From positions 248,001 to 312,000 of the forward strand of contig OZ251222.1 in assembly GCA_965240325.2 (NCBI GenBank): 64,000 nt of DNA, in the 5' to 3' direction. Within the stretch, counting starts at the first letter, position 1. Every line of letters starts with the position of its first letter. The stretch comes from Rebecca billardiae RCC1528. Taxonomy: Eukaryota; Haptophyta. Below, one piece after another: positions 22,400 through 34,071 of this stretch. The notes below the pieces were generated by a model that ran no database searches, was not told the origin of the DNA, and was given only the letters and a program-made list of their open reading frames with translations. The translations under genes and the position numbers were made by a program.

Positions 22400-23816
22400 A
22401 TGGGGTACGGGGGTGGCGGGGGTGGCCGAGGCGGCACGCTCCCCCGCATCCGCTTCCACCCGGCGACTCGGCCGGACCGGCTGGTCGTCGACCCGAACCG
22501 CGTCACGAAGTACAAGCTCATCGGCGACGGCGCACGCGCCGAGGGCGCACACGGCGGCGCGGCCAGCGGCGCCTCTGGGGCCGCGATGGACAGCGCCGAG
22601 GCCGACAGCGCGGGGAACGGCGAGCTGAACCTCCCTCGCTCGTCCTGGCTCTTCCCCCCCGACGAGCTCGCGGCGATCTCGCGTTGGCGCGAGATGCGGC
22701 GCGTGGGCGCCGGTCTGAAGAACCTGGGCAACACGTGCTTCCTCAACTCGGCGCTGCAGTGCCTGACGTACACGCCGCCGCTCGCGAACGCGTGCGTGCA
22801 GGCGCTCCACTCGAAGCGCTGCGACGCCGCCGGCCTGTGCGTGTACTGCGAGGTCGAGAAGCACGTGTGCCGCGCGCTCTCGTCCGCGCAGCCGATCGCG
22901 CCGCACACGATCGTCCGGAACCTGCGCGTGATCGCGCGGCACTTCAAGGCGGGGCGGCAGGAGGACGCGCACGAGCTCACGCGGTACATGATGGACAAGA
23001 TGCAGGCCGCCGCGCTCCGGGCCGAAGGCCTCGGCGGCACGGGCGCCGGCGGCGCGCCCGGCCGAGCGCCGAGCGCGGCCGAGCACGCGCTCGGCCGCAC
23101 GACGCTGCTCGCGCAGGTGTTTGGAGGCCAGCTGCGCTCGCAGGTGGTGTGCGCGGGGTGCGGCGCGGCGTCGGACACTTTCGACCCGGTGATGGACCTC
23201 TCGCTCGAGCTGAACCGCGCCACGTCCGTCCACGCCGCGCTGCGCAAGTTCACCGCCGCCGAGGTGCTCGACGGGCGCAACGCGTACAAGTGCGGCGCGT
23301 GCGCCAAGCTCGGGCGCGCGCGCAAGCGGCTCACGGTGCACCGCCCGCCGCTCGTGCTCACGCTGCAGCTCAAGCGGTTCGGCTTCGGCTTCGGCGCGCG
23401 CGCGCGCGGCGGCAAGATCAGCGGCCACGTCGCCTTCGACGAGACCCTCGACCTCGCCCCGTACACCTCCGCCGGCCCGCGCGCGCCCGTGCCGTACTCG
23501 CTGTACGCCGTGCTGGTGCACGCGGGCGCGGGCGTGCACTCGGGCCACTACTACTGCTACGTGAAGGCGCCGTCGGGGGTGTGGTACCGCATGGACGACG
23601 ACCGCGTCGCGCAGGTGGGCCTCGGCTCCGTGCTCAAGGCGCACGCGTACATGCTCTTCTACATGCGCAGCGCCACGCCGCCGCCGGCAGCGGGCGCGCA
23701 CTCCCTCGCGCACGCCGAGCCCGCCGGGCCGGCGCCGCCGCCCGCGCCAGGGGCCGCCCAGCTGCGCGAGGCCGGGCCGCGCGAGGCCGACGGGCGCCGC
23801 GGTGCGGAGAGCGGCA

Positions 23817-23914
<98 letters not shown>

Positions 23915-23926
23915 TACGTGCCCGGA

Positions 23927-24005
<79 letters not shown>

Positions 24006-25350
24006 ATGCCGACGAGCACCGTGGCGGCTCTGCCGACGACAGCGACGTCGCCGTGCTCGGCTCTGAGCGCGAGAGCGAGGAGGAGGAGGAGGACGAGGGG
24101 TGGCTCCCGCCCGGCCGGCCGCGCGAGGAGCGCGGCCGCGCCCCGCGCCCCGCCCGCGGTGCGGCCGCCGAGCGCTCGATGCGGCTGGCGATGGTGGCGC
24201 GCGCCCTCGCCAGCGAGGGCTTTGATCTCCTTCGCTCGCGCCCACTCGGACTGCACCTGCGCGGCGCGGCGGCGGGGCCGGCCGGGCGTGGTGGCGCGCG
24301 GGGCGCGGGGCGCGGGGCGGGCCTCCGGCTCTCGCGCTGCGCGGCTGGGCAGCTGCGATGGCGCGCTCTCGGCGCGGGGCACGCCGCGCTCCGCCCGGCG
24401 GCGCGCAGCACGCCGCGCGCACCGCGCACAGCGCGCCCGCCAGGGCCTCCGCTCCCGCCGCGCGCCGCGGCGGCGCTGGCAGCCTCGGCCACGGCTCAGC
24501 CTGAGACCGAGCGCAGGGGCGGGCGGCAGCAGCCCGCTGCGGCTCGGGCGCACCCCGGGGCTGCGCCCGGGGCAGCGCAGCCGCCGCGCACGGGCGCCTC
24601 TGCGGAGATGCTGCCACCCGGCGCGCTGCCGAGCCGCCCAGGCGAGGCGAGGGCAGCGGCGGCGGCTGCTCGAGCGCAGCCGCCCGGCGCGGGCGCAGCC
24701 GCCGAGCCACGACAGCCGCGGCCGCAGCAGCCGCGGCCGCAGCAGCCGCAGCAGCAGCAGCCGCCGCCGAGTGACTCGGCTGCGGGCACTGGGGCCGAGT
24801 GGGTGCCGTACGCGGTGGCGCGGGGCGCGGACGGCGCAGGTGGCGGGGGGCGGCCGTCGGCGACTGCGTCACTGCAGTTTGGCTCGGGCGTTGGTGCGCC
24901 TCGCGCCGCGCGCACGCGCCTCGCGCCGCGCAGGCCGCGCGCGACCCGCGCGTGTGCGTGCGCGCGCGCAGCAGTCAGGCGGCTCACGCCCAGCGCGCAC
25001 TGCGCACGCACGCGCACCGCCCGCCGCCTGCCCGCTGCCACCCGCAGGCCTGTGGGAGGAGCACGCCGCCGACGCGGTGCGCGCGACGCAGGAGAAGCAG
25101 CTGCGGGCGCTTATGCAGCAGAGCGGTGCGCCGCCGCGCGCACCGGGCGTGCCCTCCGCACGCGCGCGCCGCCAGCGCGCCGCTCAGCGCACGGCGCGCG
25201 CCGCCCCGTGCACACCCGCTCGCAGGCGCCATCCGCAAGAAGCGGCGGCGCGACGACATCGAGTACGACCGCGGCCGGACCAAGAAGCTCAAGCCGAAGG
25301 GGCCATCGTCCAAGTCGCCGTATCGCTTCGGCCAGGCGGCGCCCAGCTGA
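22400..25350 (+). CDS. Ubiquitin-specific protease of the USP36/USP42 type
   Basis: Starting at the ATG at 22400, the catalytic domain is complete: the Cys box GLKNLGNTCFLNS with Cys113, the zinc-binding CAGCG and CGAC pairs, LQLKRF, and the His box GVHSGHYYCYV with His383 followed by Asp399-401. USP36/42 enzymes remove ubiquitin and act mainly in the nucleus and nucleolus. After the domain come two Asp runs of 31 and 23 residues and a long Ala/Gln/Pro-rich region. The C-terminus is best explained by two introns: exon 1 ends at 24839 (CAG|GTGGCG) or 24893, exon 2 is 25048-25125 (LWEEHAADAVRATQEKQLRA), exon 3 is 25226-25350, a basic tail with DDIEYDRGRTKKLKPK typical of the family end. All junctions agree in phase 1; total about 880 or 898 residues. 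The first donor is the least certain point. Confidence 0.9.
23819..23995 (+). repeat. (GAC)n repeat, two poly-Asp tracts
   Basis: Thirty-one uninterrupted GAC codons (23819-23911) and twenty-three more (23927-23995) are separated only by codons for EYVPG. The repeat is nearly pure at the DNA level, so it is slippage-prone and may be length-polymorphic or mis-assembled. Confidence 0.97.
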
Positions 25351-26098
25351 TGGCCGCCGCGTGCGGTGCCAGCGGTGCCGGCTGGCGGCAGCTCGCTCGA
25401 GGCGGGCGCCCCGGAGCCGGCGTGCTCGTCCTCGTGATGCGTGGGCGCCGGCTTCGATCTGGTGTTCTATGCCCGAGCCTCACGCCGTGGCGCCATCCTT
25501 CATCGGGCGCGCTTGCCACGCCTTGTGCCGCTCGAGCCGGTCGACGAACGCCCAGCGACGTGCTGCATGGGCAGCTGCGCCTGTCCGTCAGACACGGTCT
25601 GTGTGCGCACCGGGCCGCGCGCCCGGCTCATCAGCCGTGACACCACTGTGACGCGCGGCTGCTCCGGGTCGCCGTCATCATCGGCGCGGCCGCAGAGCGC
25701 CGAGAGCGTCATACGACCGCGCGCAGCATGCATCAGTGCAGATCGCGAATATAACTGCTGCACAGCAGCGCGCAGAAGTCGGCGGCGCAGTGAACTGAGA
25801 CTCGTATAGCCTATAATCGCACACGACGCGGGGCGACTGGACGTCATCATCATATCTGATTCTCGTCTGCGTTCCGCTACTAGGGCCTAGCGGCGCGCGC
25901 ATGCGCATATATATATCAGCGTAGTAGTGCTGATTAATATTATTATACTATTCGTCGTCGCGTTCATATTATCGTCATCATCGTCAGCGCTGCTGATGTC
26001 GACACTTGACCCGCCTCATGACGACATCCGCGTAAACCCACCGACCGAGCACGCGGGCGGCGGGCTGAGCGCCAGGCCGACGACGGCAGACTGGGCGC
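25351..26098. other. Convergent intergenic region
   Basis: The gap lies between the stop codons of the deubiquitinase (plus) and the importin gene (minus). GC content falls after 25650, and the segment 25830-26000 is AT-rich with ATATATAT and ATTATTATACTATT runs. No gene, tRNA or repeat family was recognised. Confidence 0.6.
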
Positions 26099-29000
26099 TC
26101 ACGCCGGCACGAAGGCGCGCAGCCCGTCGATGCCGGACGTGCGCCGGCACATGGCGCCAAACTGGCGCACGATCGCGTCGTGCCGCAGCGGCGGGCGGTG
26201 CGCCATCAGCTGCAGAAAGAGCGCCGCGCCCTCCTCGCCCGCGCTCGCCGTCGCCTGCTTGAGCGGCTCGCTCATCAGCGCCATCGAGAGCCACTGCGGC
26301 GTGTACCCCGGCCGCGCCTCCGCCAGCACGCGCACGAGCTCGCACTGGTGGTCGAGAAGGTTCTCCGGCGAGAGGGAGACCAGCCCTGCGCCACACACGC
26401 ACACGCGCGCGCGCGAGCGGCGTGGTGGGACGGGCGGGCGCGCGCGCGCGGCGCGTGTCAGCGCGCGCGGTGCGCCGTGGGCGTGGCTGTTGGCACGGCC
26501 GGCGGCACGGGACGGCTCGAGCCTGCTGCTGCTGCTGCTGCGCGCGCACCGAGCAGGCAGCTGCCTGCGATCTGCGAGCCGTGCGCGTCGAGCACGTGCG
26601 CGCGCGCCGCCGCGTCCGCGCCCTCGGCGCCGCCGTCGTCCGCCGCCGCCCGCTCGAGCAGAAGGCAGAGCATGGCGATGCACGCGCGCGTGTGCGTGAA
26701 CTCCTGGTGGGTGAGGCAGCGCGCGCTCGCGTCCAGCAGCTGGTGCAGGGAGCCGGGCGCGCTCGGCTCGGCCGGCAGCGAGAAGACCAGAGCCGCGCGG
26801 AACACCAGCGTCCGGTGCAGCTGCGTGGCGGCGCAGGCGCGTGCGCGCGCGTCGGCGCGCGGTCGGGGCGTCAGCGCGCTGTCAGGAGCGCTCGCGCGCA
26901 GGCGCGCGCGCGCTCGCTCCCCCGCCCCGCTCCCGCCGCGCAGTGTGTCGGCGCGGCTCGCTGGCTGGCGGGTCTCAGCCGCGCGCGCGCGCGCGCGCGC
27001 GACAGCGCCGCACCATCTCGAAGAACTCTCCCAGCAGCTGAGGCTCGCGCTCGGCTGAGCGGCTGCCGCCGCCGTCCGCGGCCGCGGCGGCCGCGAGGAC
27101 GGGAGTGCACACGGCGTCCGTCAGCGCGGCGAGCGCGGCGAGCATCGCGTCGCGCAGCTCCGGCGCGCCCAGCGCGGCGCCGAGCACCTCCACCGCCGAC
27201 CTGAACAGCTGCAGCGCGCCCGCGCACCGCGTCGCGCCGAACGCGTCCGTCGCCAGCCTGAGGACGGACGGCAGGTGGGGCGCGAGTAAGCCCTTGGCGC
27301 ACACGAGCGCGCGCGTGAGCACGTCGAGCAGCGCGTCGACAACGCCCACGTCCGAGCCGCACGCGGCGGGCACCTGCTCGAGCAGCGGCCACAGGTCGGC
27401 GACCACCGCCATCAGAGCGGTCGCCGGGTTGGGCGGCGCGCCGCCGCCCGCGCCCGCGCCGCCGCCCGCCGCCGCCGCCGCGGCCGCGGCCGCGGCGGCC
27501 GCTCCCGAGCTGAAGCGCAGTGAGATGCGTGAGCTGTCGGCATCGCAGAAGCGGATGGCGGCGGAGATCAGGCTGAGCTCGAGCGCGAGCGCCGCGCACA
27601 GCTCCGGCGCCGCGCCGCGCCCGTTCCGCGCCTGCGCCAGCAGCAGCTGCAGCTGCGCCGCGGGCGCTCGCACGAGCGCGCCCAGCAGCCGCGTCGCCGC
27701 CTCCGTGTCGCGCGCGCCGAGCACGCCCACCAGCCGGCCGAGACCCTCGACGATCGGCACGCGCGCGTCGTCGCCGCTCGGCCGGCCGTCGCACGCGACG
27801 AGGCGCGCGCCGCTGCCCACCAGCGCCGCCGTCGCGCCCACCAGCGCGCCCAGCACCGGCTCCGCCGCGAGGTGCGCCGTGCAGTGCGCGCACACGCTTC
27901 TGAACGCCTCAGCGCCTGCGAGCTGCAGCCGCGCAGCCTCCGACGCGCCGGCGGGCATCGGCCGTCCGGCGGTGGCGAGGGCGGCGGAGAGCTCGGCGGC
28001 GTCGGCGGCGCGCGGCGCGGCGGCGCCCGCGACGAACAGCGTGAACGACACCGCCGGCTCGATGAACGGCGTGCGCGACCTGAGCCAGAAGCCAAACATG
28101 CCGCTGAACGCCGCGGCCGCCGGCAGCAGGTGCCACTCGACGGGGGGCGCGCGGCCGACGCTGCCGCCGCCGCTGCCCAGCGCGGCCGCGCCGTCGGCGG
28201 CGGCGCCGTCGGCGAGGGCGGGGATGCCCTGGAGCAGCGTGAAGAGGTGCGCGAGCACCGCGTCGATCTGCGCCTTCTCCGTCGCCTTGTCCGAGCGCGC
28301 GTCGCCGAGCAACGCGCCCGCCTCGGCGCCGAGGTCGGGCGGGTGCGCGCGCTCCATGGTGGGCGTCGACGGCGGCGCGGACGGCGCGGACGGCGCCGTC
28401 GAGCGGAGCCGCGCCTTGAGCTCGACGTGTACGGCGACGAGGGCGAACGCGACGACCTCGGTGCGCCGCCACACGCCCGCCCACGCCGCCGCGCTCGCCG
28501 GCCGCTCGCCCGGCAGCATCGCGCTCAGCGCCACGGCGTAGCGCGCGCCGCCGACCGCGCCGAAGCAGCAGCCCAGCACCTCGGCCGCGGCCTGCTGCCG
28601 CCACTTTTCAAAGTCGCCGTCGTCCGCCTCGGGGTCGACGGCGCCGTCGTCGCCGACGGGCCACATGCACCGCTCGACGGTCACGCCGAGCAGCCGCTCG
28701 TACAGCGGCGCGCGCATGTGCTCCGCGCGCGCCGCCATCGGGATGTCCTGCAGCGCACTCCAGGCCTCTACAAGGTTGTCCGCCACGCGGTACGAGGGAT
28801 AGGCCATGCACTCGAGCATCAGGAGGGTGAGGGCCTGCAGGTGCTGCGCCTCGGCGGAGGCGCCGGCGGAGTTGCACGCGAGCGGGCGCGCCGCGCACGC
28901 GGCGAACTGCCCGAGCACCCGCGTGAACGCCGACGCCCACTCGTCGTCGTCCGCCGCGTCCGCCGCGGCCTCGCGCGCCGCGCGCTCGAGCCGGGGCCGG

Positions 29001-29902
29001 AGCGCGACGAGAGCGGACGCCACCCACGAGGCGAGCGCGACGTCGTCGGCGGTGGAGGAGAGGACGAAGGCGTCGATCGCGCAGAGCTCGCTCAGCGCGT
29101 CCGACGCGGCCACCGCCGTCGCGTCCTCGCCCAGCGCGCCGAGCAGCGCCGCCACCAGCTCCCAGTTGGCGCGCGCCAGCCCGTGCAACGAGAGCTGCTC
29201 GCGCGACGCGACCGCCCACGCGCGCAGACAGTCGAGCGCCGCGCGGCGCAGCTCGACGGAGGGCCGCGCGGCGGGCTGCTCGGCGGGCGGGACGAGGTGG
29301 CGCTGCACGTGCTGCGCCACGCTGCCCACGAACGGGGCGAGCTCCGCCGTGCCCACGAAGCCCATGCCGTTGGGCGCGCCGCCGCCGCCGCCGCCGCCGC
29401 CAAAGCCGCCGCCCGCATTCGCCAGCTGCTCGAGCTCGTCCGCGAGCGCGGCGAGGAGGGCGAGGGAGGCGAGGGCCCCACGCTCGCCGAGCTCGCCGCC
29501 GCCGATGCCCAGCGCCGTGCTCACGTACTGCCCCGCCGAGCCCGGCTGCTGCGCCGCCGCCGCGCCGAGCGCGATGCACAGCCGGCGCATGACGAGCGTG
29601 TCCGTCGGCGCGAGCTCACGCTGCACCTCGGCGTAGACGAGCTCGGTGAGGACCTGCAGCACGGGCCCGCGCGTCTCTTCGGGGATGGTGCGCCACTCCC
29701 GGCGCACCTTCGTGTGCAGCACATTCGCGCCGAAGAAGCGGATCTGCTGCGCGCTCGCGGGCGCGAGCACGAGCTCTCGGCAGACGTCCCACGCGCCCTG
29801 CGTCTCCGCAAACGCCATGAGCCACGTGTTCGCCGAGGCGCGCTGCGCCTCGTCGTCGCCGTACAGCACGCTGATCGCGCGCGCCACGTCGTCCGCCGAC
29901 AT
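26099..29902 (-). CDS. Importin-13/transportin-3-like nuclear transport receptor
   Basis: Three exons fit: 29902-27014, 26820-26550 and 26385-26099, with introns of 193 (phase 0) and 164 (phase 1) bases, giving 1148 residues. The N-terminus (ISVLYGDDEAQRASANTWL, then AWDVCRELVL, QIRFFGANVLHTKVRREW, TIPEE) is the importin-beta N-terminal plus Xpo1 layout of importin-13 and transportin-3. These carry cargoes such as SR proteins through nuclear pores under Ran control. Joining across the introns restores FFEMLHRTLVFRAALVFSLP and SCLLGLVSLSPENLLDHQ, and ends FGAMCRRTSG...FVPA. The family usually has 920-960 residues; the extra length comes from Ala/Gly-rich insertions, such as the glycine run near residue 165. 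The choice between importin-13 and transportin-3 needs a tree. It is head-to-head with the coiled-coil gene. Confidence 0.88.
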
Positions 29903-30208
29903 CGCGCGGGGCGTCGGGCTGGCGCGAGGGCGCGTCGACGACCTGTCCGCGGGCGTGAGGCCCCAGCTGCGAACTCCGCACGCACCAGTTGGGCGCGCGC
30001 GCCCGGCTCGTGAGTCGCGATGCGCACCAGCGCTCAACGCGGCGTGCGCGGTGCCTGCCTGCCCCTCTGGAATTCGTCGTCGTGAGAAGGTCGTCGTCGC
30101 AAAATCATCCGCGCCAGCGCGGAAAAATGTTTTCCGGGGATATCGTCCGCGACGCGCGATGCCAATAACAGACGGCATCACGGCAAGAACCAAACAGCGC
30201 ACCTCAGC
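29903..30208. promoter_or_regulatory. Shared promoter region of importin and coiled-coil genes
   Basis: Only 306 bases separate the two divergent start codons. The importin side is GC-rich; 30050-30190 is less so and contains TCGTCGTGAGAAGGTCGTCG and an ATTTTGCGACGACG-like block on the opposite strand. No TATA box at a convincing position was found. Confidence 0.5.
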
Positions 30209-32518
30209 ATGGGCGGCGGCCGGGCGCCCGCGCGGGCGCCTCCGCCCTTCCTCGCCGCGGCGCCATCGAAGGCCGCAACGGCCGGCATCGGCGCGCGCGC
30301 ACACAGCGGACACTTTGAGCTCGCGCCGTCGCGCCAGCTTGCAGCGCTCTGGGTGCAGCTCGCGCACCCGCACGCGCGCGGCGACGACGTGGACCGCGAG
30401 TGCCAGCGCGCGCATGCAGAGATGGCGCAGGATGGCGGGCGGGCGCTGGTCAGCGACCTTTGCGCCCGGCTCGCCAACGCGATCGACTTCCAGCGCGACA
30501 TGGGCGGCTGGGTCTCCGCCCTCGCCGATGGCTACAGGAACGACACGCGCGCGCAGGTCGCCACTGCGGCCTCGCTCGCCGGCCGCGAGCGTCAGGTGCG
30601 CAAGGAGCGCGAGCGCGACCTGGACGAGGCGCGCACGGCGGTGTCGGAGCTGACCTCGCAGCGCGAGGCCGACCTCGACAAGGCGCGCGCCGCCCTCGCC
30701 GCGCTGCGCGCGGACAACGAGGCGCTCATCTCGCACGTGCGCGAGCTCGAGGCGCGGCTCGCGGACGGGCACGCGGACATGTGGCGCACGCGCGTCTCCC
30801 AGCTCACCGAGATGAGCCGCGCCGAGAGCGCGCTGCACGAGCGCGACATCGCGCAGATGGCCACGCGGAACGAGCGGCTGCAGAAGGCGTACCGCGCCGA
30901 GATGAGCGCGCACGAGGAGACCAAGCGCGAGCTGCTCGGCGCGAAGATTGCGGAGGCGAAGGCGGCCGCCGAGGCGGAGCGGCTCGAGAAGAAGCTGCTG
31001 GCCGCGACCAACGCCGCGCCATTCGTCGGGCTCAACTCGGCGTCGGTGATGGCGGGCGCGGCGCACAGCGCGGCACACGCGCCGGGCGCGACGCCCACCG
31101 GCTCGAATGTCGCGAGCGCCGGCTGGCAGCACGACGCTCACGCGCAGCGCGGCGGCTCGCCCTCGGCTGGCGGCGCGCGCGCGGCACGAGCTCCGCGGCC
31201 GGCCGCGCGGCCGCGCACGGCGGGGCACGCGCCGCCGCACGCGACGCCCTCCCCGCTGAAGCCGGCGCGCGCGGCCGGCGTGCCCGCCGTCGACGTGCAG
31301 TACACGCAGCGCAGCGACACCACCGCCACCGCCACGCCCGTGCGCCGCTCCGTGAGCTCCGCGCCCACCATCCGCGCCTCGACGGTGGGCGCGCATGCGG
31401 CGCCGGCCGGCGCTCACGGCCACGCGCTCAGCCGGCGGGCGGGCGTGGAGGAGGAGCCCGCGAGGCTTGCGGACGGGCCGGGTGGCGCGCGGCCGTCCAC
31501 GGCGAGGGCGGGCGCGCAAGGGGCCGCCGCCGGCGCCGCGCGCCAGCCGCACCTGCGCCCGCCGCCCGCCGGCGCCGGGCGCGTGGCCAATCTCGAGCGC
31601 AATCTCAACAGCCGCTTCTCGAGATTGACACGAGATCTGGATGCGGCCGCGCCGGGCGACGCGGCGGCGGGCGGCGCGACGACGGAGGCGCCGGTCTTGA
31701 CGCAGGCGTCGGCGATGCGCCAATCGGTCCCGAGCCCCGGCTCGTCCATGCGCCGGGCCCGAGGCGGAGGCTTCACCCCGTCCGTCACCTACGCCGAGGA
31801 CACCGCGCTCAGCCCGGCGGCGCGCGAGGGCGAGAGTGGCAGCGGCCGCGCCAAGCGCTCGAGCTGGCGGCAGACGCAGGAGAGCACGCCGGGATGGGGC
31901 TCGCCACCGGCCTCTCCCGAGCCGTCGCGCGCGGCCTCGCCGAGCCCGCACGCGATGGGCGGCGTGCGCAGCAATCCCGCGTGCCGCAGCGCGGTGGACG
32001 CCTCCGCCACGCCTGTGGCCCCGTCTCCGTCGGGCTCCGCCCCGGCCGCAAGCGCACAGGGCGGCATGCCGCTGCGGCGCGCGCAGTCGGCGGCGCCGCC
32101 CGCCCGCGCCTCCAACGCGTTTGCTGGCCTCACGACGACCGACAACACCGCGCTGCGGCGCGCGCACGAGCGCGCACTCGAGCAGGTCGCCGCGCTCCAG
32201 GCGCAGCTCGACGACGAGCGCTTCGAGTGCCGCCGGCTCGCCGGCGTGCAGCGCGTGCTGCAGGCGGAGGTAGACGAGCTGCGCGAGTCGCGCGCGCAGT
32301 TTGTGACCAAGTACCGGCAAGCGAGCGAAGGGATGCGCATGGCCGCCGGCCAGGCGGTCGCGTACGCCTCGCTGCAGCCCGCCGTGCCGAACAAAGCACC
32401 CGGCACTTCAGCACGTGCGGCGCCGTTGCAGGCTGCAAGCCCGACGCCGCAGGCGGACACCGCAGGCGCGGCTCCCACGCCGATGGGCGGCACAACGCTG
32501 CGCCGGAGCGTGTCGTGA
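30209..32518 (+). CDS. Coiled-coil protein of unknown function
   Basis: Not recognised. The single exon starts at an ATG in fair context (AGCATGG) and codes for 769 residues. After an Ala/Pro-rich start comes a helical region with LSDLCARLANAIDFQRD-like composition and then a long heptad-rich coiled coil at about residues 125-270 (ERERDLDEARTAVSEL, AALRADNEALISHVRELEAR). A disordered, Ala/Pro/Ser/Arg-rich middle of about 370 residues follows. A second, shorter coiled coil occupies about residues 650-715 (ALEQVAALQAQLDDERFE), and the tail is Ala/Pro-rich. This composition is common in centrosomal, basal-body or cytoskeletal scaffolds, but nothing specific supports such a role. It shares a short promoter region with the importin gene. 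The first A of FELAPSRQLAALWVQL lies in a conserved-looking N-terminal helix. Confidence 0.8.
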   Translation: MGGGRAPARAPPPFLAAAPSKAATAGIGARAHSGHFELAPSRQLAALWVQLAHPHARGDDVDRECQRAHAEMAQDGGRALVSDLCARLANAIDFQRDMGGWVSALADGYRNDTRAQVATAASLAGRERQVRKERERDLDEARTAVSELTSQREADLDKARAALAALRADNEALISHVRELEARLADGHADMWRTRVSQLTEMSRAESALHERDIAQMATRNERLQKAYRAEMSAHEETKRELLGAKIAEAKAAAEAERLEKKLLAATNAAPFVGLNSASVMAGAAHSAAHAPGATPTGSNVASAGWQHDAHAQRGGSPSAGGARAARAPRPAARPRTAGHAPPHATPSPLKPARAAGVPAVDVQYTQRSDTTATATPVRRSVSSAPTIRASTVGAHAAPAGAHGHALSRRAGVEEEPARLADGPGGARPSTARAGAQGAAAGAARQPHLRPPPAGAGRVANLERNLNSRFSRLTRDLDAAAPGDAAAGGATTEAPVLTQASAMRQSVPSPGSSMRRARGGGFTPSVTYAEDTALSPAAREGESGSGRAKRSSWRQTQESTPGWGSPPASPEPSRAASPSPHAMGGVRSNPACRSAVDASATPVAPSPSGSAPAASAQGGMPLRRAQSAAPPARASNAFAGLTTTDNTALRRAHERALEQVAALQAQLDDERFECRRLAGVQRVLQAEVDELRESRAQFVTKYRQASEGMRMAAGQAVAYASLQPAVPNKAPGTSARAAPLQAASPTPQADTAGAAPTPMGGTTLRRSVS

Positions 32519-34071
32519 TGCCGAGCCGGGCCCAGCCAGTCGCTCAGTCGCAGCAGCCTCTGACTGCGTGCCGTGGCACCGCTGCTCGGAGAAAGTCTCG
32601 TCAGCGCATAAAGTACCGGAATCGGGCGTGCCGTGGGGCCCGTGCAGTAGCGGGCTAGCGGCCTGCGCGGAGCGAACTGCGAAGGCTGCGGCGCGGCCGT
32701 TACGGCGGCGCGGCGCGGTGCCGGGTCCGAGCGGGTCAGCCCACCGCGCCCGCCGCCGGGGCGGCCACGAGGCACGGCCACTCACGGGCCCGAGTGCCCG
32801 CGCGCGCGGCCGCGGATCCACTACTGGCACCGGTGTACTAACGGGCTCCAGCCAGTCCGAAGATGACTGAAGACAGTACCTCTGAAACCTGAAAGTCTGA
32901 AACCTGCGTCGTCCTGTCACCTGATGTGAATGCGGGCGTCACGGCGTGATTACACCGGGCCCGCCGTGCCCATATAGAGTAGGACCTGACAGGCGGCGCC
33001 GTCTCAGCGGAGTTCATCGCCGCCAGTGAGCCGCGGAGGCCAGGGTCCGAGCCGGAGTCGCGGAGCGGGCCCCGCCCGGCCCTATTGAAAGTAGAACATA
33101 GATATATATTAGATAATCAGCGACAGCCTGCGGGTCGCGCCGGCTAGCTAGCGCAGCTGCGCGACACGGGTCGATTTAAGAGTGTTCCACCGGTCACTCG
33201 TCAGCGGCCCGGTTAATCAATACTCGGCCGTCTGTGGCTGTCGCCACTCAGACTAGTCTACTACTCACTAGTAGCAAGTACGAAGTAGAGTTATCGGCGT
33301 CAGCTACACACAGAAGTCAGACAGGCGACAGCCACCGGGACTGTCCGGACTGGCCTGCCGACGGGGCGCAGTCTGAGTCTCGAGGGATCCGATCGTCTGA
33401 CGCCTGGCAAGAGTCAAGGCGCACTACTCGCACTAGCCTCGGACTACAAGGCATGCGGGACTGCCAAGGGCCTAATAACGACCCCTGGTGACAGGAGCGA
33501 AGGCCAGCTCCGTCAAAAGCACTCCAAACACGTCCGTCCGCAGCCGCCATCACGGCGACAGCCACAACCGTCGAAAGTCGTTCGGAGACTGATAAATTCT
33601 TGAGCAGTGAGATGCGATGAGAATTGGTATAGGATTCGAAGCGTTGGCCGATGGATGAACTGATGGGACGTGTCCACATTTCCTTCTTCGCGCGAGGGCG
33701 GGTAAAGCATTAAGCAACGATCCATAATGAAGAGGAGGAATCCAACCGGGGTCGGTCATTTCGCTCAGTGGCAAATGAGAGACTGCTTAAGGTGAGTTCC
33801 AAGAAAGGGCGCTCGCTTTGTCAACTAGACGCTTATGCTACCAGATTGTCATCAATGGTGTGGAATCGCACGGGGAACTTTGGGCGAAAGTGGACCTACG
33901 ACACGCCACGCCATTGGCTGATCATCACAAATCCGGAGTCCGGACGCGGCAGATCGCGAGCCCGGCTCCGTCTGGCAGCTTCGAGATCGGGAGCTCAACC
34001 CGGACGGCTGGACCCAGCCGCGTCAGAGATTGGATTTGTAGAGTGCAGGATCCATCTCTGACGAAACGCGC
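32519..34071. other. Long intergenic region, no gene recognised
   Basis: About 1.55 kb with mixed base composition, unlike the GC-rich coding DNA. The longest open frames (for example 33234-33491 plus and 33317-33679 minus) lack domain motifs and codon bias. A short AT-rich patch lies at 33090-33120. The final few hundred bases should contain the promoter and leader of the GARP/MYB-like gene. Confidence 0.6.

Noticed and set aside
22328-24553. 741-codon minus-strand frame with a long poly-Val run opposite the deubiquitinase
   Set aside because: The poly-Val run is only the reverse complement of the GAC repeat; the plus strand has the complete USP catalytic motifs.
26975-32320. 1781-codon minus-strand frame joining the importin gene with DNA upstream of 29902
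   Set aside because: The part above 29902 is antisense to the coiled-coil gene and lacks motifs; the importin N-terminus begins at the ATG at 29902.
32519-34071. Search for tRNA, snRNA or rRNA genes in the intergenic DNA
   Set aside because: No TTCGAAT-type T-loop with a plausible cloverleaf, Sm site or rRNA-like sequence could be supported here or in other gaps.
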